A DNA stretch of 64,000 nucleotides from the NCBI GenBank assembly GCA_963791625.1, contig CAWBTA010000006.1, forward strand, positions 372,001 through 436,000. Direction: 5' to 3'. This stretch comes from JANMCE01 sp963791625. Its GTDB lineage: Bacteria > Actinomycetota > Acidimicrobiia > Acidimicrobiales > Ilumatobacteraceae. The notes below the pieces were generated by a model. The model saw nothing but the letters and a program-made list of their open reading frames with translations. It made no database searches and was not told the origin of the DNA. Shown one piece after another: positions 17,826-26,579 of this stretch (the stretch's first letter is position 1; every line of letters begins with the position of its first letter). Position numbers and translations under genes: made by a program.

Positions 17826-18557
17826 ATGGTAAGCAAAAAGCGTGCGGGCATCCTGGCTGCGGTCGTCGTCGCAGCGGTTGGCTTTGGAACGATGGGCCAC
17901 ACCGCCCAAGCAGTAACGGCACCCGACAACAGGACCGAGTTCATCAACGGTTACAAGGTGGACTACTCGCTGAGCGGTGTCGCTTCCACCTGTACCGATC
18001 CCACCACCGGTACGTTCTCAATCGCATGGACGTTCAACACCGATGCTGATTCGCCCGGCTACAAGTCTGTGCTCACCTCGGCCAGTGCCGGTGGACTTGC
18101 GCCGGGCACCAAGGTTGGTGCCGCGGACGCGGCTGCGAAACCACGGACTTCGTTTTCGGGTTCTGCCACGTACACCAGCACTGGCACGATCACGCAGACG
18201 ATCGTGTTCGCTGGGACAGTCACCAACAACACACCGGCCGATTTCTTCGGGGACACCACGACGCTGACGGCCACGGTCGACAGTCCGTGCAATGCGACGG
18301 ACATCACCGTTCCGACGACCACGCTGGCGCCGACCACGACGGTCGCGCCGACCACCACGCAGGCGGCGGTGACCACCACGCAGGCGGCGGTCACAACTAC
18401 CGCTGGCACCACGACCACGACGGCCAAGGTGCTTGCCAGTTCGGCTCTGCCTTCCACCGGTAGCAACTCGGGCATGCTGATCGCAGTTGGTTTCGCCTTC
18501 GGTATCGTCGGTGTGACGCTGGTCCGCATGGACCGCAAGCGCAAGCTCTACGCCTAA
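17826..18557 (+). CDS. Sortase-anchored-type surface protein (LPSTG)
   Basis: 243 residues. Signal peptide (VSKKRAGILAAVVVAAVGFG, ending AQA). An Ig-like or beta-rich domain (FINGYKVDYSLSGVASTC ... DSPCNATD) is paralogous to that of the preceding broken gene. Then comes a Thr-rich stalk (TTTLAPTTTVAPTTTQAA, imperfect 7-9 residue repeats) and a C-terminal sorting signal: LPSTGSNSG, a hydrophobic helix (MLIAVGFAFGIVGVTLV) and a basic tail RKRKLYA. The LPxTG-like motif implies cell-wall anchoring by a sortase, which is not in this window. Ligand unknown. Confidence 0.8.
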   Translation: MVSKKRAGILAAVVVAAVGFGTMGHTAQAVTAPDNRTEFINGYKVDYSLSGVASTCTDPTTGTFSIAWTFNTDADSPGYKSVLTSASAGGLAPGTKVGAADAAAKPRTSFSGSATYTSTGTITQTIVFAGTVTNNTPADFFGDTTTLTATVDSPCNATDITVPTTTLAPTTTVAPTTTQAAVTTTQAAVTTTAGTTTTTAKVLASSALPSTGSNSGMLIAVGFAFGIVGVTLVRMDRKRKLYA

Positions 18558-18595
18558 CCATCACCTCGCCGAGCGAGGGCTGAGCGATTAAAGGG

Positions 18596-18615
18596 GGGAC
18601 GGCTTCGGTCGTCCC
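18596..18615 (+). terminator. Terminator with UUCG tetraloop
   Basis: An 8-bp stem GGGACGGC/GTCGTCCC around TTCG is followed by TCTTTCGCG. It matches the terminator of the paralogous upstream gene (17625-17650). Confidence 0.8.
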
Positions 18616-18739
18616 TCTTTCGCGTCTCTGGGTCGGGAGTGTCCGCTGTTTGGTTTTCGGGTGTATCTCATCGGATACATGTCAAAAACAAAAGCCGGCC
18701 GACGGCAACCTGCACGGAGCGAGCGCCCCTGCCGAACCC

Positions 18740-18776
18740 GACGCATCTTGTGATGCAGTATGATGCGTCGTGATGC
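18740..18776 (+). promoter_or_regulatory. vapBC operator/promoter
   Basis: Inverted repeat GACGCATC (18740-18747) / GATGCGTC (18762-18769), plus three TGATGC direct repeats at exactly 10-bp steps (18751, 18761, 18771). TATGAT at 18759-18764 is a good -10 element 8 nt before ATG 18773. The last repeat contains the start codon. Helical-turn spacing suits ribbon-helix-helix dimers binding side by side, so autoregulation is likely. Confidence 0.6.
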
Positions 18777-18994
18777 GCACCACGATTGATCTTGACCCTG
18801 AACTGCACGCCGAAGCGATACAACAAGCTCGTCTGCGTCGTACTTCGCTCAGCCAGCTCTTGAACGAAGCGTTGAGGGCGTCGCTTCATCCGGTCCCTCC
18901 GGTCCGAAGGAATGATGCAACTGGGCTTGGCGTGGTGACCATCGGGCGACCAATTACCTCTGCTGAGGTGTCGGCTGCACTTGACGATGACTGA
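18773..18994 (+). CDS. vapB: VapB-type ribbon-helix-helix antitoxin
   Basis: 73 residues starting MRTTIDLDPELHAEAIQQAR, the beta-strand plus helix of RHH antitoxins (DPEL, then RTSLSQLLNEALRA). A flexible C-terminal tail (GRPITSAEVSAALDDD) would wrap the toxin. It overlaps vapC by 8 nt. The family neutralises the PIN RNase and represses its own operon; the TGATGC repeats upstream are the likely site. The ORF is intact although its toxin is frameshifted. Confidence 0.8.
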   Translation: MRTTIDLDPELHAEAIQQARLRRTSLSQLLNEALRASLHPVPPVRRNDATGLGVVTIGRPITSAEVSAALDDD

Positions 18995-19380
18995 ACCGGT
19001 TCTCCTCGACGCGAATGTACTCATTGCCCTGTCGTTCGCAGATCATGAGCATCACAGCAGGGTTGTGGCGTGGTTCGGAATCGTCTCGGCCGTTCGCAAC
19101 AACCCCGAGCGTCCAAGGCTCGCTCGTTCGATTCGCGGTCCGCGTTGCCACGATCATTCACGCCAACGATCTGCTTGATGAGCTGGCCGCCAACGCGCTG
19201 CACAAGATGTGGCCCGATGATCGGGCCTACAGCAGCCATTTGCTCCGTGGGGTCATCGGACACCGTCAAGTGACCGATGCGTACCTGGCGGAAATAGCGG
19301 CTTCTCATCAAACCCAGTTGGCAACGATGGATACGGGGTTGAAGAATCTGCGCCCTGAGATCGTTGAACTTATCGCCTAG
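18987..19380 (+). pseudogene. vapC: VapC-type PIN-domain RNase toxin, frameshifted
   Basis: ATG 18987 opens MTEPVLLDANVLIALSFADH, the first PIN acidic site (LLDANVLIAL). Homology shifts frame at the GG 19088-19089 and continues as FATTPSVQGSLVRFAVR, HANDLLDELAANALHKMWPD and TQLATMDTGL, supplying the remaining conserved acidic residues. Correcting one base gives a PIN protein of about 130 residues, normal for VapC. As read, only 65 residues are made. The gene ends 1 nt inside the convergent carboxylase gene region (19377). If the lesion is real, VapB is an orphan. Confidence 0.8.
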
Positions 19381-21140
19381 CCGATAATCACGACGACGTC
19401 GCCGGCGCCGACGGTGTCGCCGGGCTTGACCTTGACGGCGGTGACCTGGCCGGACTTTTCGGCGTTGATCTGGTTTTCCATCTTCATGGCTTCGAGCACC
19501 ACCACTGCCTGACCGGCAGTCACGGCCTCGCCAACCAAGACGAGCACCTTCACGATGGTGCCCTGCATTGGGACGGAGACGTCACCTGAACCGGTACCAC
19601 CCGCCCCACCCGCCGACGCCCGGGGCTTCTTCGCCGCGGCAGTGCCAGCGGCAACGGCCACTGTAGCTACCTCGGGCACCCACATCTTCACGTCGAAGCG
19701 CTTGCCGTTGACCTCAACGGTGGTGGAACGCTCAACCAACGGCGCATCCTCGGCGTCCGACGGAACCGGTTTCGAAGGTTCACCGATGCCGGACAGGTCA
19801 AGCACCTCTTCCACCCATTTCGTCGAGTGGGTGGCGGCCGCGAAGTCAGGGTGGCGCAGGATGGCGAGGTCGGCGGGGATGGTGGTGGCAACTCCTTCGA
19901 TCACCATCTCCTCCAACGCACGAATCGCACGGGAGATGGCAACGGTGCGGTCACGGCCCCACACGATGAGCTTGCCGACGAGGTTGTCGTAGTACTGGCT
20001 GATCTCGTCGCCGGCCTCGTACCCGCCGTCGAACCGGGTGCCGTAGCCATCGGCGGTCTTGAGCGCGGTGATCTTGCCCGGGGAGGGGGTGAACTTGCCG
20101 CCGGCGCAGTTCTCGGCGTTGATGCGGATCTCGATGCCATGACCGCGACGATTGGCGTTGATCTGGTCTTGCGTCATCGGCAACGCTTCGCCCGATGCCA
20201 CGCGGATCATCCACTCCACCAGGTCAATACCGGTCACCACTTCGGTGACGGGGTGCTCCACCTGCAGGCGGGTGTTCATCTCGAGGAAGAAGAACTCGCC
20301 GTCCTGATAGATGAACTCAACGGTGCCGGCCGAGAAGTAGCCGACGGCCTTTGACACCTTGACCGCCGCCTCACCCATGGCTTGGCGAAGATGGTCGGGG
20401 AAATCGGGCGCGGGGCTTTCCTCGATGAGCTTTTGGTGACGGCGCTGGGCCGAACAATCACGCTCACCAACCCAGACGACATCACCGTGCTGATCGCCGA
20501 CGATCTGCATCTCGATGTGGCGCGGCCAGGTGAGGTAACGCTCCATGTAGATCTCGTCGCGCCCGAAATAGGCCTTGGCTTCGCGCTGGGCCGACTCGAC
20601 CTGTGACGCCACTTCCTCCGCATTGCGTACGACCTTCATGCCGCGCCCGCCGCCGCCGTAGGCAGCCTTGATGGCCAGCGGGTAGCCGAACTCGGCACCG
20701 AAGGCGAGCACTTCGTCTGGCGATTGGATGAACACCGTGGTGCCGGGCACACAGGGCACGCCTGCTTCCATGGCCGCGATACGACTGGACACCTTGTCGC
20801 CCATCACATCAATGGCCGACGGGGGAGGACCGATGAAGGCCACGCCCATCTCGGTAATCGCTCGGGCGAAATCGGCGTTCTCGGAGAAGAACCCGTACCC
20901 CGGGTGGACACCATCGGCACCGCTCTGGCGGATGGCATCAAGAATGCGTTCGGTGTTCAGATAACTGTCGGCCGCCGACACCCCACCCAGCGCGTAGGCC
21001 TCGTCGGCCAGCCGAACGTGGAGGGCGTTTCGATCGGCATCGGAGTAGACCGCAACGGTCTTGATCCCCATTTCCTTGGCCGCACGAATGACTCGCACAG
21101 CAATCTCTCCACGGTTGGCGATCAGGATTTTCGAGAGCAC
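19377..21140 (-). CDS. Acetyl-/propionyl-CoA carboxylase alpha subunit (biotin carboxylase + BCCP)
   Basis: 587 residues from GTG 21140. Biotin carboxylase domain: ILIANRGEIAVRVIRAAKEMG, ATP-grasp loop AAYGGGGRGMKVV, EMNTRLQVEHPVTE. It is followed by a linker rich in Ala/Lys and a C-terminal biotinyl domain with VVVLEAMKMENQINA, the modified Lys being about residue 553. It carboxylates biotin for transfer to acetyl- or propionyl-CoA by a separate beta subunit (not in window), feeding fatty acid or methylmalonyl metabolism. The divergent neighbour is birA, the ligase that would modify it. Only 19 bp separate the two starts. Confidence 0.93.
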   Translation of the reverse strand: MLSKILIANRGEIAVRVIRAAKEMGIKTVAVYSDADRNALHVRLADEAYALGGVSAADSYLNTERILDAIRQSGADGVHPGYGFFSENADFARAITEMGVAFIGPPPSAIDVMGDKVSSRIAAMEAGVPCVPGTTVFIQSPDEVLAFGAEFGYPLAIKAAYGGGGRGMKVVRNAEEVASQVESAQREAKAYFGRDEIYMERYLTWPRHIEMQIVGDQHGDVVWVGERDCSAQRRHQKLIEESPAPDFPDHLRQAMGEAAVKVSKAVGYFSAGTVEFIYQDGEFFFLEMNTRLQVEHPVTEVVTGIDLVEWMIRVASGEALPMTQDQINANRRGHGIEIRINAENCAGGKFTPSPGKITALKTADGYGTRFDGGYEAGDEISQYYDNLVGKLIVWGRDRTVAISRAIRALEEMVIEGVATTIPADLAILRHPDFAAATHSTKWVEEVLDLSGIGEPSKPVPSDAEDAPLVERSTTVEVNGKRFDVKMWVPEVATVAVAAGTAAAKKPRASAGGAGGTGSGDVSVPMQGTIVKVLVLVGEAVTAGQAVVVLEAMKMENQINAEKSGQVTAVKVKPGDTVGAGDVVVIIG

Positions 21141-21147
21141 AGGTGAG

Positions 21148-21153
21148 AATCTA
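21148..21153 (-). promoter_or_regulatory. -10 element of the carboxylase gene, leaderless
   Basis: On the minus strand TAGATT (TANNNT) ends 7 nt before GTG 21140, with no ribosome-binding site. It lies inside the 19-bp gap to birA, so the two genes cannot have independent leaders. Confidence 0.5.
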
Positions 21154-21159
21154 AATGGC

Positions 21160-21894
21160 GTGACCCCTCCCAACGCCACTATCGGCGAATATCCGGTCGG
21201 CTGGCACGTAACCCACGTGGCCGAAACCGGCTCGACCAACTCCGATTTGATGGCCGCGGCGGCGGCCGGTGCACCCGATCGCAGCGTGCTGGTCACCGCG
21301 CACCAAACTGCCGGGAGGGGGCGCCTGGACCGCACGTGGGATGCTCCTCCGGGAGCGAACCTGCTGGTCTCGGTGCTCTTTCGTAGCGGCTTCGACCCCG
21401 CCAGTCCCCAGTCCCTCACCCAAGCCGTGGCCGTCGCAGCGGCTCGGACAGCCGAGGCGCTCGCTGGACGCCGACCGGATCTGAAATGGCCGAACGACCT
21501 GCTGCTCGATGGAGCCAAGCTGGGCGGCATCCTCGCCCAGAGTTCGCTGACGGCGGGTCAGAGGTATGTGGTGGTCGGTATGGGACTCAACCTCGGCTGG
21601 GCGCCTCCCGGAGCAGCCCGCCTTGCCGGAGTGACGCCGACCGAGTTCCTCCCGGCCTGGCTCGCTGCGCTGTCCGAGACGATCGCGTCCGACTGCTTCG
21701 AGGAGTATCGATCGCGTCTCACCACCATCGGGCGTGACGTTCGGGTAGCGCTTGCGAGCGAGACAATTCATGGCAGGGCCATCGATATTTTACGCGACGG
21801 ATCGCTCATCGTGGAAGCGAGTGACGGCCTGCGCACGGTGTCGGTTGGCGATGTGGTGCACCTGCGAAGCCCGTCCGCCGACGGGTCAAACTGA
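21160..21894 (+). CDS. birA: Biotin-[acetyl-CoA-carboxylase] ligase
   Basis: 244 residues from GTG 21160; upstream in-frame codons fall inside the divergent gene. ETGSTNSDL, TAHQTAGRGRLDRTWDAPPG (biotin-binding GRGRxxRxW) and KWPNDLLLDGAKLGGIL (catalytic Lys region) are canonical. VVVGMGLNLGWAP follows, and a small C-terminal SH3-like domain closes the protein. There is no N-terminal HTH, so it is a class I, non-regulatory BirA. It activates biotin with ATP and attaches it to the Lys of AMKM in the carboxylase divergently encoded next to it. Confidence 0.95.
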   Translation: MTPPNATIGEYPVGWHVTHVAETGSTNSDLMAAAAAGAPDRSVLVTAHQTAGRGRLDRTWDAPPGANLLVSVLFRSGFDPASPQSLTQAVAVAAARTAEALAGRRPDLKWPNDLLLDGAKLGGILAQSSLTAGQRYVVVGMGLNLGWAPPGAARLAGVTPTEFLPAWLAALSETIASDCFEEYRSRLTTIGRDVRVALASETIHGRAIDILRDGSLIVEASDGLRTVSVGDVVHLRSPSADGSN

Positions 21895-21907
21895 TAGAAA
21901 CTACGCC

Positions 21908-22459
21908 ATGCCTACCATTACTCCCTCGGACAAGATCGAGGGCGCGTACCTTGTGACGCCAGAGATACACGGCGACCAACGCGGTCTTTTTATCGAGACC
22001 TACCGCCGCAGCTGGTTCCCGCAGGGTCGCGAAATGATCCAGGGCAATCGGGCGAACCGACAAACCGGCGCGGTCGTGGGTCTGCACTACCACCTGCACC
22101 AATCCGACTACTGGTACGTGCCGTTCGGCACCGCCCGGGTCGTGTTGCATGACCTGCGCGAGGGCGGGCCGACCGATGGCAACACGTGGTGTCTCGATCT
22201 GTCGGGTGAGAATCATCTCGGTGTGTACATCCCGCCGGGCGTGGCCCACGGCTTCGCCGCGCTGACCGACATGGTCATCACCTACCTGGTCGATGGGTAC
22301 TACAACCCGGCCGACGAACTGGGCGTGTTGTGGAACGACCCGGTCATTGACGCCGACTGGGGCGTCACCGATCCGATCCTTTCGGGTCGCGACGAAACCA
22401 ATCCGCTGCGGGCTGACCTGCCCGCCGGCCGTCGGCCCTACTGGCCGATGCGAACCTGA
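21908..22459 (+). CDS. rfbC: dTDP-4-dehydrorhamnose 3,5-epimerase
   Basis: 183 residues from ATG 21908, 13 bp after birA. Cupin-fold signatures: DQRGLFIETYRR, QGNRANRQTGAVVGLHYH (catalytic His in GLHYH), VVLHDLREG and GVYIPPGVAHGFAAL. It epimerises C3 and C5 of dTDP-4-keto-6-deoxyglucose, step three of dTDP-L-rhamnose synthesis. It forms an rfbCBD run with the next two genes (11 and 3 bp gaps), consistent with one transcript. Confidence 0.93.
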   Translation: MPTITPSDKIEGAYLVTPEIHGDQRGLFIETYRRSWFPQGREMIQGNRANRQTGAVVGLHYHLHQSDYWYVPFGTARVVLHDLREGGPTDGNTWCLDLSGENHLGVYIPPGVAHGFAALTDMVITYLVDGYYNPADELGVLWNDPVIDADWGVTDPILSGRDETNPLRADLPAGRRPYWPMRT

Positions 22460-22470
22460 GGAAGTTGCAA

Positions 22471-23436
22471 GTGAAACTATTTGTCACCGGTGCGGCCGGT
22501 TTCATCGGCTCCAACTACGTGCGCCATGTGCTGGCTACCACCGACGACACCGTCACCATTCTCGACTCGCTCACCTACGCGGGAAATCGCGAGAACATGC
22601 GTGACCTTCTTGATAGCGGCCGCTGCACGTTCGTGCATGGTGACATCTGTGACCAAGATCTGGTGCTGTCGTCGATGGACGGGCACGACGGTGTGGTGCA
22701 CTTTGCCGCTGAGAGTCACGTCGACCGCTCGATCAAGGACGGGCACGTGTTCGTGCGCACCAACTGCGACGGCACCAACGTCATGTGTGACACCGCCCGA
22801 CAGGTTGGTGTCGACCGTTTCGTGCACATCTCCACCGACGAGGTGTACGGCACCATCGACGAAGGTTCGTACGCCGAAACAGACCCGCTCGGACCACGCT
22901 CGCCGTACTCGGCGGCCAAGGCGGGCAGCGATCTCATTGCGCTGAGTTACTTCGTGACGCACAAGGTCCCGGTGATGGTGACCCGCTCGTCCAATCAATT
23001 TGGGCCGTATCAATTTCCTGAAAAAGCGATCCCGCTGTTCACCACCAATCTGCTCGACGGGAAGAACATTCCTCTCTACGGTGACGGTCTCAACGTGCGG
23101 GACTGGCTCTACGTGCTCGACAACTGTCGGGCAGTCGACCTGGTGCTACGAAAGGGGACGCTCGGGGAGATTTACAACATCGGCGCCCACAACGAAATCA
23201 CCAACGTCGACCTGGTGCAGCGCCTGTTGAAGCTCACCGGGCGCGACGCATCGGCCATCGACAAAGTGGCAGACCGACTCGGTCATGACCGCCGCTACTC
23301 GATCACCACCGACAAGATCCACGCCCTGGGGTGGACGCCCCAGCGTGAGCTCGACGAGGCCCTCGACGAAACGGTGGGCTGGTACCGGGACAACCGTTCG
23401 TGGTGGGAGCCGTTGAAGGCTCGCGCCGCCTTCTAA
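22471..23436 (+). CDS. rfbB: dTDP-glucose 4,6-dehydratase
   Basis: 321 residues from GTG 22471, with GAGGAAG upstream. VKLFVTGAAGFIGSNYVRHV is the NAD-binding motif. HFAAESHVDRSI, STDEVYGTID (catalytic Thr-Asp-Glu) and SPYSAAKAGSD (YxxxK) are diagnostic, as is NQFGPYQFPEKAIPLF. It converts dTDP-glucose to dTDP-4-keto-6-deoxyglucose in rhamnose synthesis. The rfbA gene for the preceding pyrophosphorylase step was not found in the window. Confidence 0.95.
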   Translation: MKLFVTGAAGFIGSNYVRHVLATTDDTVTILDSLTYAGNRENMRDLLDSGRCTFVHGDICDQDLVLSSMDGHDGVVHFAAESHVDRSIKDGHVFVRTNCDGTNVMCDTARQVGVDRFVHISTDEVYGTIDEGSYAETDPLGPRSPYSAAKAGSDLIALSYFVTHKVPVMVTRSSNQFGPYQFPEKAIPLFTTNLLDGKNIPLYGDGLNVRDWLYVLDNCRAVDLVLRKGTLGEIYNIGAHNEITNVDLVQRLLKLTGRDASAIDKVADRLGHDRRYSITTDKIHALGWTPQRELDEALDETVGWYRDNRSWWEPLKARAAF

Positions 23437-23439
23437 GTC

Positions 23440-24294
23440 GTGCGCGTGCTCATCACCGGCGCGGCCGGTCAGCTCGGCCATGACTGTCGGCTCGCCTGCG
23501 AGGCCGCCGGCGACGACGTCACGGCTTTCGACCGGGCCTCACTCGATGTCACCGACCGAGACGCCGTGCTCAGCGCGGTGCATGCGTCGAAACCTCATGC
23601 GGTCATCAACTGCGCTACCTGGACCGCGGTCGACGCGTGCGAGAGCGACCCTGACCGCGCCTTTCTCACCAATGGCCTGGCGGCCCGTTGGATGGCGGAG
23701 GCCTGTCGCCAGACCAACGCCCATCTGGTGCACGTTTCCACCGATTATGTGTTCGACGGCACCAAGGCCGGGCCGTATCACGAATGGGACCAGCCCAATC
23801 CGCGCTCGGTCTATGGCGCCTCGAAACTTGCGGGTGAGCGCGAGGTGCTGCAAGCAGGCATTGGTGCCACCATCGCCCGTACATCGTGGCTCTGCGGTGA
23901 GTTCGGCCCCAACATGGTGAAGACGATCTTGCGATTCGCGGCGGAGCGCGACACGCTCACGTTCGTGGATGATCAACGTGGTCATCCCACCTTTTGTGCC
24001 GACCTGGCGCCGTTGCTCCGTCGCCTAGCGGTTGATCGTCGGCCCGGTGTGCATCACACGACGAATGCAGGAGCGGTCTCGTGGTTCGAGTTCGCCCAAG
24101 CGGTTGTGGCTGCCGCCGGCCGAAACCCCGACATGGTGCTGGCGTGTGCAACCACCGACCTGCAGCCGCCTCGTCCGGCGCCTCGTCCGACCAACAGTGT
24201 GCTCGACAACGCGGTGCTTCGATCAAGCGGACTCACGCCGCTTCGGGACTTCCGTGTGCCACTGACCGAGCTTGTTCAGAAGCTGGTTGCGTAG
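23440..24294 (+). CDS. rfbD: dTDP-4-dehydrorhamnose reductase
   Basis: 284 residues from GTG 23440. MRVLITGAAGQLGHD is the NADPH motif. INCATWTAVDACESDPD, HVSTDYVFDGTK and SVYGASKLAGE (YxxxK) identify RmlD. It reduces the 4-keto group to yield dTDP-L-rhamnose, the donor for the rhamnosyltransferases expected among the glycosyltransferases nearby. It is the last gene of the rfbCBD run; 161 bp without a recognised gene separate it from the convergent fucose synthase. Confidence 0.94.
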   Translation: MRVLITGAAGQLGHDCRLACEAAGDDVTAFDRASLDVTDRDAVLSAVHASKPHAVINCATWTAVDACESDPDRAFLTNGLAARWMAEACRQTNAHLVHVSTDYVFDGTKAGPYHEWDQPNPRSVYGASKLAGEREVLQAGIGATIARTSWLCGEFGPNMVKTILRFAAERDTLTFVDDQRGHPTFCADLAPLLRRLAVDRRPGVHHTTNAGAVSWFEFAQAVVAAAGRNPDMVLACATTDLQPPRPAPRPTNSVLDNAVLRSSGLTPLRDFRVPLTELVQKLVA

Positions 24295-24455
24295 GGCTGG
24301 GTTGCGGAGGCCGACCAGGATTCTCCCGTCACTGATCGGCACTCCTTGAACCCGGAACAACACCACGCACTCGGAACAGGGATCAAGGTAACGAACGATC
24401 CTTCAGATGTGAAGGGTTTTCGCCAAGTCCTGCAACGACCTTGACGGTGTCGGGC

Positions 24456-25430
24456 CTACTTCTGGTGCGACTCAAGTCTTGGCTGCTCGGCCGCGGCGCG
24501 ATTCTCGCGGTACCAGCGCACGGTTTCGCGTAGGCCATCTTCGAAGGGAGTCGTAGCCTTCCAACCAAAGGCGTCGAGCGCTCGATCGGCATCTACTCGA
24601 CGGCGCGGCTGCCCGTCGGGCTTGGTCGGATCCCATTGGAGGTTGCCGGTGAAGCCGGTTTCCTTGGCAATCAGTTCGACCGTTTCGCGGATGGTGATCT
24701 CATGATTGGCGCCGAGGTTGACCGGTTCGGCACCGTCGTAGTGCTCGGCCGCCAACACGATGCCCTCGGCCGCGTCGTGCACGTACAGGTACTCCCGTGA
24801 CGCCGAGCCGGTGCCCCACACATCGATCGAATAGCGACCGGCTTCCTCGGCCTCGATGCACTTGCGAATAAGCGCGGGAATGACGTGGGAAACGGCGGTG
24901 TCGAACGAATCCCCGGGGCCGTAGAGATTGGTGGGGATCAGGAAGATCGACTGCTGGCCGTATTGCGCCCGGTTGACCTGGGCGTGGATGAGCAGGGCCT
25001 TCTTGGCAATGCCGTAGGGGGCGTTCGTCTCCTCGGGGTAGCCATCCCACAGGGATTGCTCCTTGAACGGCACCGGCGTGAACTTCGGGTACGAACACAC
25101 GGTGCCGACCAGCACGGTTTTGGCGACATCGAACCGGCGCGCGCCCTCGATGAGATAGGTGCCCATAAGCAGGTTGTCGAGATACAGCTCGGCCGGTGCA
25201 ACCTGGTTGTAGCCAATGCCGCCGACGCGCGCCGCGAGATGGATGACCATCTCTGCGTTGGCCCCGGCAAACATCTCGTTCACGGCCTCGGACTGGGTCA
25301 GGTCGAATTCGGCATGGCGCGGGGCGGTGACGTCGGCACCACGATCGCGCAGCTTGGCGCAGACAGCGCGTCCCAAAAAGCCCGAGCCTCCTGTGACCAG
25401 AACGCGGCAGCCGGACCAGAACGATGTCAT
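24456..25430 (-). CDS. fcl: GDP-L-fucose synthase
   Basis: 324 residues from ATG 25430. VLVTGGSGFLGRAVCAKL (Rossmann), HLAARVGGIGYN (Fcl-specific), VGTVCSYPKF (catalytic Ser/Cys region), NAPYGIAKKALL (YxxxK) and IPTNLYGPGDSFD define WcaG/Fcl. It performs the C3/C5 epimerisation and C4 reduction of GDP-4-keto-6-deoxymannose to GDP-L-fucose, using the product of the Gmd encoded at 35185-36174. Divergent from a glycosyltransferase operon with a 66-bp gap. Confidence 0.94.
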   Translation of the reverse strand: MTSFWSGCRVLVTGGSGFLGRAVCAKLRDRGADVTAPRHAEFDLTQSEAVNEMFAGANAEMVIHLAARVGGIGYNQVAPAELYLDNLLMGTYLIEGARRFDVAKTVLVGTVCSYPKFTPVPFKEQSLWDGYPEETNAPYGIAKKALLIHAQVNRAQYGQQSIFLIPTNLYGPGDSFDTAVSHVIPALIRKCIEAEEAGRYSIDVWGTGSASREYLYVHDAAEGIVLAAEHYDGAEPVNLGANHEITIRETVELIAKETGFTGNLQWDPTKPDGQPRRRVDADRALDAFGWKATTPFEDGLRETVRWYRENRAAAEQPRLESHQK

Positions 25431-25496
25431 GGCGTGAATGCTAGGACAGCGACGTGGGTCCGTACCGGACGGGTCCGGGGCGGCAACAATGGAGAT

Positions 25497-26579
25497 GTGC
25501 GTGTTGCCATCACCGTCGAACAGTGTTGGCACCGGGTGCCCGGCGGCACGGCAGTTGCCACCTGTCGAGTGATCGATGAGCTCAAACGGCAGCCCGATCT
25601 CGACCTTGTGGGCGTGGCGGCCTGGCACCGCCAACCGCCGGCCGCAACGTTTGATCCAGCGGTGCCGGTGCGTCATCTGCCCCTGCCCGCGCCCTTGATG
25701 TACGACCTGTGGGCGAGAGTTCAGATGCCCCGCATCGAATGGATGACGCGGCGCGTCGATGTGGTGCACGCCACCACGATCCTCATTCCGCCGACGCGTA
25801 AGCCGTTCGTGGTGACCGTCCACGACCTTGCGTTCCTGCACGACCCGACTATGTTCACGGCTCGCGGCAGCGGTCTGTTTCACCGCAGCCTGGAGCTGAT
25901 CAAACGCCACGCCGACGTCGTGCTCTGCTCATCGCTCGCAACGCTGCATGACTGTGCCACCGCCGGCATTCCCACCGATCGGCTGCGCCACGTGCCGTTG
26001 GGAGCTGACGCGGTGCGCCCGGTGGCGGTCGCCGAACTGGCCGAGGTTCGCTCACGGCTCGGGCTGCTCAAGCCATACCTGTTGTTCGTCGGCACCAAGG
26101 AGCCTCGTAAGAACCTGGCTGGGCTGCTGAACGCGTTCGCTCAGTTGGAAGATAACGACCATGACCTCGTCGTGGTCGGTCCAACTGGGTGGGGTGACGA
26201 AATGTCTATCCCTTCCTCGATTGCGCCTCGCGTGCGCGCCCTCGGGTTTCTTGCCTCCGACGATCTCGCCGCGGTCTACGTCGGAGCGGCCGCGTTCGTG
26301 TACCCGAGTTTCCGTGAGGGTTTTGGACTCCCGGTTGCCGAGGCCATGGCCCATGGCACTCCGGTCGTAACCTCTCGCGGCACGAGCACCGAGGAGGTAG
26401 CCGGGGGAGCAGCGGTGCTGATCGATCCGACCGATCCGGCCGACATCGCTCGCGGCATCGCCGAAGCACTTGCAGATGCAACTACCTTGGCCGCGAAAGG
26501 TCGGGCACGGGCCGCCGAGATGACGTGGGCGGAGACGGCCCGTCTCACCCGGGCGGCCTACGACGAGGTGGCACGGTGA
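25497..26579 (+). CDS. Glycosyltransferase family 4 (GT-B)
   Basis: 360 residues from GTG 25497. Donor-binding half: VGTKEPRKNLAGLLNAFAQL, FVYPSFREGFGLPVAEAMAH (the E-x7-E pattern) and GTPVVTSRGTSTEEVAGGAA. N-terminal half: VEQCWHRVPGGTAVATCRVI with the GG-rich acceptor loop. This subgroup (TKEPRKNL) includes WbaZ-type mannosyl- and rhamnosyltransferases. It overlaps the next glycosyltransferase (GTGA), and a third follows with a TTGA overlap, so the three should act sequentially on one glycan. Donor not determinable. Confidence 0.88.
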   Translation: MRVAITVEQCWHRVPGGTAVATCRVIDELKRQPDLDLVGVAAWHRQPPAATFDPAVPVRHLPLPAPLMYDLWARVQMPRIEWMTRRVDVVHATTILIPPTRKPFVVTVHDLAFLHDPTMFTARGSGLFHRSLELIKRHADVVLCSSLATLHDCATAGIPTDRLRHVPLGADAVRPVAVAELAEVRSRLGLLKPYLLFVGTKEPRKNLAGLLNAFAQLEDNDHDLVVVGPTGWGDEMSIPSSIAPRVRALGFLASDDLAAVYVGAAAFVYPSFREGFGLPVAEAMAHGTPVVTSRGTSTEEVAGGAAVLIDPTDPADIARGIAEALADATTLAAKGRARAAEMTWAETARLTRAAYDEVAR

